From positions 87,795,129-87,859,128 of the forward strand of contig CM073592.1 of NCBI GenBank assembly GCA_037074705.1: a stretch of DNA of 64,000 bases, read 5' to 3'. Shown piece by piece: positions 55,204 through 64,000 of this stretch; within the stretch, counting starts at the first letter, position 1, and each line of letters begins with the position of its first letter. The position numbers and the translations under genes were made by a program. The notes below the pieces were generated by a model. The model saw only the letters and a program-made list of their open reading frames with translations. It searched no databases and had not been told where the DNA came from. This DNA comes from Zhengitettix transpicula. Its lineage: Eukaryota > Arthropoda > Insecta > Orthoptera > Tetrigidae.

Positions 55204-55830
55204 CATATAAATATGATGTATGCTTGTGTTCACATACCTTGCATGAAAATTTGTAATTGAGAGGAGTAAAGTTCGTGTATATAATGTTTAATAATCTAGT
55301 TTAATGCACGTAGACAAAATGCCCGTTAGTGCCAAGATTTATGAAAGTAGTTATGAGCCCGTTACGGCTTTTTCTGACATAAATAGGGTTATCTATGTAA
55401 ACCATATTTCATCAAGTTTGGAGGATGTTAGTACTCCGATCCTACTCATTAGGAATCCGTCGATTCACCGTCGTTGAGCAACGAAACCCAGGATATGCTT
55501 TTAGCCTGTCTTTCAAGTAGTCGAAAACCTTGTTTGATAGAATTGATACTGTTGCTCTAATATTTAGCACGTCAACCTCCGAAGCGATCTCGAAACTTGT
55601 TCTTCCAGGAAGAGAATCAGACAGGGTGCAATCAGCATCGTTGCGAAAAAAAATATTAAAACCGCATTAATAATTGCCTACTGCTAGTAAAGTTAACGGA
55701 AAACAAAAATTCTCAACGTAAACCTATAAACAGTCTACTTTGACACTATTCAGAGGTTTATATTGAATGTATATAATGAGCCTAGAAAATTCAGTCTTAA
55801 CCAACCGTTTCCGGTTTCTTAAACTGAGTT
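55204..55830. other. Unannotated DNA
   Basis: No feature is recognised. Confidence 0.4.
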
Positions 55831-56199
55831 TCTTTAGGGCAACAGGCTACATGAGGGTAATCCACGTTGGGAAACTTCCCTTTAATAGCATAGGAAGGGA
55901 TTTGAAAGGGGGGATGCGAAAGGGTAGGGGAAGGTAGCCAAGGGTTAACTAGGGCCCCCGGGCTATATTTTAAGGATCCTACCCGGCATTCGCCTAAGGA
56001 AATGCAGGAAAACCCCTAGAAAAAATAGCGGAAGAGGAGTTTACTGTGGGGACGCAGCATTCCCTTCTCCGTTCCTCGACCAGTTTAGGAGACTGCTGGC
56101 CGACTATTCCAATGGGAATAGCGGACAACTCTTACCGTATGTCCAAGGTCTGTGACCCCGGAACATACACCTCTCAGAACAGGCCGAGGTGCCTCGGCT
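55831..56199 (-). mobile_element. SINE-like family C copy with internal deletion
   Basis: GGGCAACAGGCTACATGAGG starts the 3' side. About 65 bases between CCTAGAAAAA and ATAGCGGAAG are missing. The 5' side ends at GGTGCCTCGGC, right at the T-run of the next copy. Confidence 0.87.
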
Positions 56200-56421
56200 T
56201 TTTTTTTTAGGGCAACAGGCTACATGAGGGTGATCCACATTGGGCAACTCCCCTTTAATAGCATAGGAAGGGATTAGAAAGGGGGCATGCGGAAGGGTAG
56301 GGGAAGGTAGCCAAGGGTTAACTAGGGCCCCCGGGCTATGGTTTAAGGATCCTACCCGGCATTCGCCTAAAGAAATGCAGGGAAAACCCTAGAAAAACCT
56401 GCATCGGGTAGGTCGGGCATT
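56200..56421 (-). mobile_element. SINE-like family C copy, 5'-truncated, tandem
   Basis: A ten-T run is followed by GGGCAACAGGCTACATGAGG and the family body to GGTAGGTCGGGCAT. Its tail is fused directly to the head of the preceding copy, so it either inserted into that copy or arose by unequal exchange. Confidence 0.87.
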
Positions 56422-59400
56422 AAAATGACGTGGTAAATATTAGAAATGTAAGATAAAACACCTCCAGGATATTAAAAAATGACATTTCAGAAATTTAATT
56501 TAATAATTAATGGCCAGATGTCTGAAAAAATTGTAAGATTAAGTTCAATAAAATTAAAATATCGTCATAAAAATGTTATTGTAGAAATTAAGACGTTCCG
56601 TCCCTAATATTATAAAATTCTTCAGGTAATAATTAGGGGGTCTTGAAAAAACTGTTAAATTAACAGCATTATTTAATAAATTAAATATGAAAACAGCATT
56701 AAAACACAATAAGAAACTAAACTAAGTGGAAAATCTTTCATCGATAGCGAAATTTGTCTAAGTGAAGTTGCAACTTTTTCACCCGATTACTGTATTGGGT
56801 TACGGCTTTTATGTTAAAAATGTTAAAGAAACGTTTAAGAATATTTATTGCGATTATAAATTTGAATTTACTTTGATGTTTATACTAACTGGAGAAACAA
56901 TAGCATCTCTTAACTCAATCGAGGAGTAACGTCTGTATTTGACGACGACACGATGATGAATTAATGTTGTTCACAGCATCCTAACTGATCGCAAAGTATC
57001 GATATTATCGATCTTTTTAATCGATCTTTCTGGGCATAAATATGGACCAAGGAATATCACAAGTCCTGGAAATCACGTGTCCTGTAGAATTTTAAATTTG
57101 TGGAGACGTCGCAGGCACCGCTCCACACCTTGCGTAAAACCAGGTGTCCGTCTGCTCCGTGCTTCTGCCCAGGCTCCAGAAATTAGCAAACTGGAGCTAT
57201 GTTACAAGTTGTCAAGCTCTCACTCCTTTCTAATAAAGTTAAATTGAATAAAGAATAACGCGTAATTACTAAACTCTATTCTCTATTTCCCAACCGAAAA
57301 AAACAATTCGTCAGAAAAAAAATCACGTTGAACGAGAATTTTAAAGTCAAAAAATATATTTTTTTAATACATTTTTTAAAAAATCTCTTTTTTTAACAAT
57401 TAATCAACTTAAAATAATTTGTTTTACTTTGGATTTGTTATTCATAGCCTATCTTCGTACAAGAGTCGATATAATATAATATAAATTTAATAAATGAACT
57501 GGGAAAACTGCAACTTTTATTTCATGTATCAAATTTGGAAGATAAATAGATTAATCACAATGTTTTTTCTATGTAGGCTATTTGAACCTACATTTCTACT
57601 TAAGATTTATTATTAAATTAGCTTATGAAACAAGAGATAACAAAATTAAGCGATCAATTATAAGATGGAAATATCAGACCGGAATCGCCTAAAATTCATA
57701 TAATTCTAACTGATGTGGAAATGTATTTTCGGAATACACCGATACCTAAATTATTTATTACCAAATATTCAAAACGTATTATTGTCCTTCTAACTAGTAC
57801 GCTATTAAACTACGAAATACTCGTCTTCTGCTGGACATAAATACATAGTGATGGAAACGTTAGACTACATGAATGATTTGTTGTGTCTCTTTAAATTATT
57901 ATTAGAATAGGCAAAAGAACGATTCCGTTTGGTAGTTGACTGATTTTTACCAGGAAACCAACACACCAAACTTACGGACTCTAAATAATTTTAAAAAACA
58001 CCGGTAAACTCTAGTTTATTACAATTAAGTAAAATATTATTAAATAAAAAATAAAGCAATAATATGACTAATAGAAGATATTCTAAAAATCAGTATTAGA
58101 AAAAAAAATTCCGATTTTTTCACTTATTCATATTTGAACATCGTTATGTAGCAAAAATATGTAAAATGTTTGTGTCTTTGTGTAAGACGAAAACTTGTTT
58201 GGTTTACACGATTACAATGTTTTACTATTTTGACAATTTAACGTCTAACGTGAATAGTTTCATTTTATTCAACAATAAACCGTGAAGACCGGAGGAGGAA
58301 AACCGCATTGAGAAAAAATAAAAAAAAATAGCAATGATCTCACGGAGAGCAAAAATAATTTTTTTACTGAAATGCTATAATGTTAAGGTTTATTTTAAGA
58401 CTTATTTAATTTGTCTTTATACTTTTTCGCAAATCAAAAACGCGTAAAAATTCCGGGTAGAATAGTTCGTAAATTCAAAACAAAATTATACAGATTAGAA
58501 AATTTGACTGCAGTCAAACGCATTTCTTCAATTTCAGGAATGAATCTTAACCACTCAATTTATCATCTTATGAAATATAACCAACTAATACAAAAATTTA
58601 CAGCCAATTAGAGATCTTCGCAACGAAAAAAATAGAGACATAATTCATTTACGAAGGTCCTTAGAAATCGTGTAGAAAAAAATAGTTTATAGCAATAGCA
58701 TGTACTTGAAGTTTTATTGGTTAAAGTAGTCTTCGTTAACCTGTAGTAATTGCAAGTAAATCAGGGCAGGTCTATGTTTTAAATGTTTATCATTAGACAG
58801 GGGAGGAAAACGAAACTGATTGCATTTTAAGACAAGCGGACAAGATTCACTTATAAACAAAACGTAGAAAAAAAATCGAATTAGAAGAAAGAATGAAGAA
58901 GAAAAAAATAAGATGAGAGAAGAGAGTTGGAGAAGCTGACACAAGAAACAGGTGAAGGAACTGGACAGCGCGGACGATGGAATTAACAAACTGCCTGATA
59001 TGTATGTTAAAAAAATCACCACAAGTACAACGATATGGTTTTACGTATTTTAAAACATCAATTTACAAGCGCAGTGATGCCAGAAACAATCTGTTATCCA
59101 GTGAAAAGAAATAATCTTTAAAAATTTGGGGTTTTACAATTAATATGAAAGTCGTGAGAAAGTTAAAATATGTTTCATGTATTCAAAATGCTACTTTAAT
59201 TTCCATTATACTCGTATGTCAAAGTAAATTATTTGTCAGTAGTTTAATTGAATTATTCATATGTTATTAAAATCATGACCAACTCTTATCTGCCTATTTG
59301 TCACGATAAAATTAACCAAGAGTCGCTGGGATGTTTAAGTTACTCAAATAGTTTTGGCCACATTTCAAGCTCTACATTTTTTACGTTTTGAAGCTGTATA

Positions 59401-59754
59401 TAGGAGTGTTCCCACGCTTTCTACCGGTTTCGTTCGCTCAGTGGCCTATTTCTACCAGACGCAAGAAGGAAGCCGTTAATTTCTGCAAAAAGAAAATCAT
59501 TTGTAGCTAAAACAATACATATTTCGTCTTATCGAATATGTTAGTAGCTATAATTTTATTTTATAGACCAATTTAGCATATTCCACTTTCCTGTTATTTA
59601 ATTCCGGACGAAATTTAGACCGATGAAACAGAGGGACTGAAAGTAATTCCCTATTTTGGTGAGAGATTCACAAAATGGGTAGATGGCTTTTTGTGGGTCA
59701 CGGAAACTATTCATTAAAAATAGGTTACAGCATATCAATTCGTGACCAAAATCG
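56422..59754. other. Unannotated AT-rich DNA
   Basis: 3.3 kb of AT-rich sequence with only short ORFs. A worn hammerhead-like motif is at 56592-56625 (minus). No gene is supported. Confidence 0.4.
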
Positions 59755-60000
59755 TCAATATAAATAAAAATGGACATGTGAGTATGTATGTATTTTCCGC
59801 ATACAAATTTAAACGCGTGGGGTAATTTCTACCACACTTTCTACACAAGTTACTTACTATTAAGGGAAAACACTTTGGGGGTAAGTCACCCTTAGAACCT
59901 TTAAGGTTGGGGTGGAAACAGGCCGTAATTACCGTCGGATAAGTAGTTTTCGGGTCGGTATGTGGAGTGAGCAACCTTACGAGTGTAGGTATAAGGTCTT
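59755..60000 (+). mobile_element. Helitron-like 5' fragment
   Basis: TCAATATAAATAAAAATGG, then GTATGTATGTATTTTCCGC, AAATTTAAACGCGTGG and later GGTTGGGGTGGAAA follow the order of E1 and E3. The 3' end is missing. Confidence 0.55.
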
Positions 60001-60104
60001 AACAACTTATTTTGGCATTCGAAATGCCGTTTAAAATTAAATTCAACACCTAGGTCCGAAATGGATGTCGAATCCACCATTTTGGTGCATGGCTTTCACT
60101 CTGC

Positions 60105-60358
60105 CGCTTGACGTTCAGCTTCTTGACTCACTTAAGTAAGCTTCCGGTAGTATTGTTTACTTCCTTAAGGTATTATTGAATATTTTTACTCCTTTAAGGG
60201 ACGAAACATTGTACTTTCTTGAGGCACGAAATTGATTCTTTTAGGTACCGGGAGTATGCTTGACTCTCTTACCATAATTTACGGGAGCATTTTTGGACCA
60301 TTCTGGTTCCGGGAATATTTTTCGACTGTCTTCAGGAACATGTAGTATTATTGACCCG
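60105..60358 (+). repeat. Degenerate minisatellite, units of about 24-34 bp
   Basis: Roughly eight units follow a pattern like CTTAAGGTACCGGGAGTATT then TTGAC, e.g. TTCCTTAAGGTATTATTGAA, TTTTAGGTACCGGGAGTATG, CTGGTTCCGGGAATATTTTT and CTTCAGGAACATGTAGTATT. No ORF crosses it. Confidence 0.6.
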
Positions 60359-61045
60359 GTAAAGGTGCCGTCATTCATAATTAATATGTCCTCAAAATCC
60401 TATAGCGAAACCATAAACTATTACTACTAATGATTGTATACAACATACAAAAGAAAATAATGAATTAATTGTAAATTTTAGTTCGACATGACAAAGTTAA
60501 GCATAATTATGTAATATAAATTATAATAGTTTCAGAAGTCTGCAAAGTTTAATGATCAAATACAATTTCTTCAAATAAAAATTTATTGCATAGCGAGGTT
60601 TCATATAACAATTAAGAACTCTTTGGGTAATGTCAATGAAATTATTACTATAACTTTAAAACAACTGTTAAGTTATCTACATTTGTCTTGGTGTAGAAAC
60701 AACCATTAGTGAAAGTTGAATGTTAAAACCATGAAATTGAATGTAACATACTTTGTATTTTCATCTCGGTAATTAACATTTTGTTAGTTTCCATATTTAA
60801 TATTCAACGAATCTAGATTGGATGTTCTACTCCACCAAATTATTTGCTTTTAAGTTCTCCTAATTAATTTCAATGTAATTATCTGAAGAGATGTTTACAT
60901 TTTGATGAATCGTCGTATAAATAGCAATTATTTTATAAAGAAATTCTAAGTTTTCATTAAACTTAATTTTTCTGAGTTATAGGCTATTAATATTTGTATT
61001 ATACACAAAGAACGTCATAATTGTGTCTGACCTATATATATATAT

Positions 61046-62022
61046 ATTGTAATATACACAATTAATGGGCTTTAATTAAATTAATGAATTTAAAGAATTT
61101 ACAAACAATATTTATTATTTTGTGGAAATAATTTAAAACAATTACAAATTTAAAATATTAAGTCTCAGGGTCTTCACTGGATTTGATAATGGACACATCA
61201 ATTATATTTAAAATCTTATTAACAAACAAATCACATTTACCTAAAAATTACGTCGACTAAAAGAAAAGAAATTAACTTGACAATTAAAATAGAACGAAAT
61301 TAAAAAGTAAGAAGTTTAACTCTGATTAACAATTTAAACTAGAACAAAATATGACTTCTATCTTTTAATTACGTTTACATAATTCATCATTTTGTAAATT
61401 GTTACTCACATCTGCCCAAAATTCCAGCACACCTTTCACTTTCGAAATACACTATTGCGAGATTTTACTCTGATTCTAAGATTCACAGATTTTACACTGA
61501 TTCTAGTCAAAATTTATAGGATGTCAGAAACTCGGATGATCCTCCTATTTTTTGTCAGCTATCTGTTGACTGCTTGCCTTAGGTGAATTCTGTGGTTTGT
61601 AGATCTGCTAGTCTTTATTGCTTTGGACTGAAACTGCAATTTTACTATTTCTGGCTGGCTATGGACGTAAAATTGCTTTTACTTAGAAATTTTCGATGTA
61701 ATACTTTCGTGAATGTTTTATTTGTCCTCAACTCACAACTTTGTTTAATAATAATACAATAAACGACGGCTAGTCTCTGCTCAAGTATCACTTGTTCCGT
61801 CCTCCGAAATGTCGAGGCACCAACCAACTCTGTTAAATTCTGATCACCAACTGAACTATCGTCTTGAGTTTTAGCGCGCATACGCTATTTTGACCTTCTA
61901 ACAAAGCAACAGAGCTGGGCTACATTGTCGCTATGGAAGCTACTGCCGCAATAATAGATTTCTCAAACAATTTAAATTTTTATGATCAAACAATTAATGT
62001 CCTAATTAATTGACATTACAAT
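61046..62022 (+). repeat. Family D (solo-LTR-like), complete copy
   Basis: The ends are TGTAATATACACAATTAAT and TTAATTGACATTACA, so read on either strand it is TGTAAT...ATTACA, the short perfect inverse expected of an LTR. TATAT-type DNA flanks both sides. It shares about 500 bases with 26609-27165 and diverged similarity with 37892-38918. No internal retroviral-type coding region is attached, hence solo. A MITE-like DNA element is the alternative. Confidence 0.65.
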
Positions 62023-64000
62023 ATATAAATATAATGAAATTACAGATGTAAAAATTTATTTAAAATATATTTGCGATATTAAAATTAACGTGATTAATTA
62101 TCATGACTGATGATTAAAGAAATGGATATTTAATTGTTTTAATAATTACTTTTAGATGAATTTGACTAGAAATTAGTTGAAATCTCATGTGAAATTGGAA
62201 GATGTTTTGGTTGATTCGTTATCATTATGAGTATTAGCAACTTTTTTATAATTTTGAATTATATATATATATATATGTATTGGGAAGAAATATTCTAGCG
62301 TTTAATGAGCTTCCATCGACGTATTCTCAGAGCCTCTAGTTATACAATTATGAAATTTCAGTGACTGAATTGGAAGTGACGTTTGAAACGTTATTATGTC
62401 TATAGAGAACAATTTTAAGATCATTTGAGACCTAACTCAAGCATTTAATATCCTTTCTACAATACGCTTTCCAGCATATTTACAATCTTCTGTTAACGTA
62501 TTTTATAAAACTATGTTATTCTCTTCCCGCCTCTGAATCTCCTTAATTCTCACTGCATTTAGAACACAAATCAGGTTCCTCACAACTGGGCTGACTATCG
62601 CGAGACGCCGTAAAATAATTTAAACTAACTGCTGTTAGTGTACACGTATGTGCATATTAATTTGCTAGCCATAAGTAGCAGGAAAAACGTCACTGCGAAC
62701 ACAGTTCTGAAACGGAAAACGGCGACTTATCAAGGCGGCATCATAAGAACTGGTGAATCATTAGTGTGTTCAGCTGCTTGGACGAATCCCAACTCCTTGA
62801 CAGGCAACCTAAGGTAATATCTTATATGCCTCTCTCATAAATAGCGTTGCTACTACGGTTCAAATAAATTACAACTAAATATAATTGGAAATTTCATGTT
62901 GGAGAAGAACATTGGTGGAAGTGTTAAGCACACATTTTTACCAAAGGAATTGTAAATAATATGATGGCGTCCAGATGTGGATCGATACAGGAAGCTATGG
63001 AGTGTTTGGAAGGATGTGACATGTAAGTTACTCAATGGGACAGAAATGGAAGAGAAGATTACGGATGGAATGTAAATGAGCGACACTTACAACAACATGC
63101 CGAGGTGATTATGAGACAAGAAATAGAGGTGAACGAAAGCAAAGAAGCAATTTAAACTAAATGAAGCCTTCATTGCTTCAAAGAAATGAACGTGAACAGA
63201 GTGAGTATGTAGGGGCAATGAATGCAGTGTACGATTTATCAATGGATCAAGGATATTTCGTAGTGGATCAATATGAGGAGGAAGATTATTGGAAGACTGG
63301 ATCATTATTCCCACTGAAAATGAATGTGAAAAGTTTAATAATAATTTAAGACTTAATTATAACATGATTTTCGGTTTCTCGGAATCAGACTGATTCATTT
63401 AATTAAGTCATTTGTTTAGCAACAGAGAATTTTTAATGAATTGTTTGCACTCGGGAAAAATTTATAATAATTTAAATTCCAGTTTACAGCTGTATTGTAT
63501 TCTGCGCTTATGCATTTTTGGGCGAACATCCAGCGACGAAAATTCCTTATAGACAAAGGGTAACAAAAACCCCTTATAATAGCAAGTAATTAAGTTTCTC
63601 GTCGCCGAAAGAAATGTTACGTCTCTATTTAGTCGGTAAGTCTCAAAAACAGACAAACTCCAAATACTGCAAAAATGAAGCTTTTTTTTTAATATTAATA
63701 AGACGCCCAGGAATACGGGATGCGATACCCAATACGAAACCTGAAAGTAGTAAGATCAAATAAATTATGAATGGACAGTCATAGATGGCTGAATGGACTG
63801 ACGTAGGTCTAAGAGTAGAGAAATGACGGAGACGACGCAGATAAAGGGTGATCTATATGATCAGTTGTACGTTCACTTTTAGTCTCAGTTCAACTATTAG
63901 TATTATTGGAAGAATTGAAGGGACAAATGAAGTGACAACTGAACTCAGTTAAACTATGGAAAGCGATGAAAACTTATGCCAAATGATAATAATTTAGGGT
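62023..64000. other. Unannotated AT-rich DNA to the window end
   Basis: (TA)n at 62260-62276. Open frames on both strands at 62853-63349 lack recognised motifs. No repeat family described above recurs here. Confidence 0.4.

Noticed and set aside
60061..60100. Possible further mariner or host exon before the minisatellite
   Set aside because: No catalytic or conserved motif could be read in any frame.
63087..63349. Complementary open frames near the window end
   Set aside because: Both strands are open over the same DNA with no conserved motif, so likely chance.

Overview
The window looks like intergenic and intronic nuclear DNA of an insect, or at least an arthropod. It is AT-rich, spliceosomal introns are visible, conserved metazoan coding sequence is sparse, and most of the rest is transposable-element debris of arthropod type (mariner, Tc1-like, Jockey-type LINE, Penelope-like, Helitron, SINE). 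I cannot name the species. Nothing prokaryotic is present: no operons, ribosome binding sites or CRISPR.

Only two host genes are supported. At 424-4878 (+) lie the last five exons of an SLC26A11-type sulfate/anion transporter; its 5' part is outside the window. At 9593-10534 (+) is a complete single-exon gene for IMP4, the Brix-domain protein of the U3 snoRNP / small-subunit processome. They share a strand and are about 4.7 kb apart, and no functional link is implied. From 10.5 kb to the end I find no further convincing host gene, only short chance ORFs.

The remainder is a layered transposon landscape. (1) Penelope-like elements: a GIY-YIG endonuclease relic at 7104-7732 flanked by inverted termini, further remnants at 12305-12860, 13266-13960, 18900-19412 and 20330-20600, and many solo or inverted copies of their terminal unit (family A). 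(2) Foldback families (B at 2690, 15776, 22641, 29079, 42091 and 48545; F at 8535 and 36530; a palindrome at 23605) that share no obvious sequence with A except one motif reading CTGANGA - stem - GAAA, which matches a hammerhead ribozyme core. (3) Mariners: one 1288-bp element at 17381-18668, three copies of a second family (23866-25120, 27665-28952, 44859-46123) with TIRs and TA duplications but broken transposases, and an older relic at 54870-55203. (4) About thirteen copies of a poly(A)-tailed SINE-like family (C), one full length with an 11-bp target-site duplication (40071-40560). (5) Non-autonomous Helitron-like elements (5'-TC...CTAG-3') with internal 260-290-bp modules (31305-32496, 32497-33467, 37301-39170, 42353-43130, 44002-about 44820, plus fragments). 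(6) A solo-LTR-like family D (26609, 37892, 61046), one copy nested inside a Helitron. (7) A Jockey-type LINE 3' fragment (15918-16510), a Tc1-like relic (3500-4300) and a tRNA-derived SINE head (6170-6236).

The observation most worth following is the repeated hammerhead-like core with a self-complementary helix III (ACGU or AAUU), flanked by short sequences that can form helix I, in several otherwise dissimilar inverted-repeat families. Hammerheads in Penelope-like elements are already known. What could be new is their presence in face-to-face pairs on perfect or near-perfect foldbacks, one of them inside a host intron.
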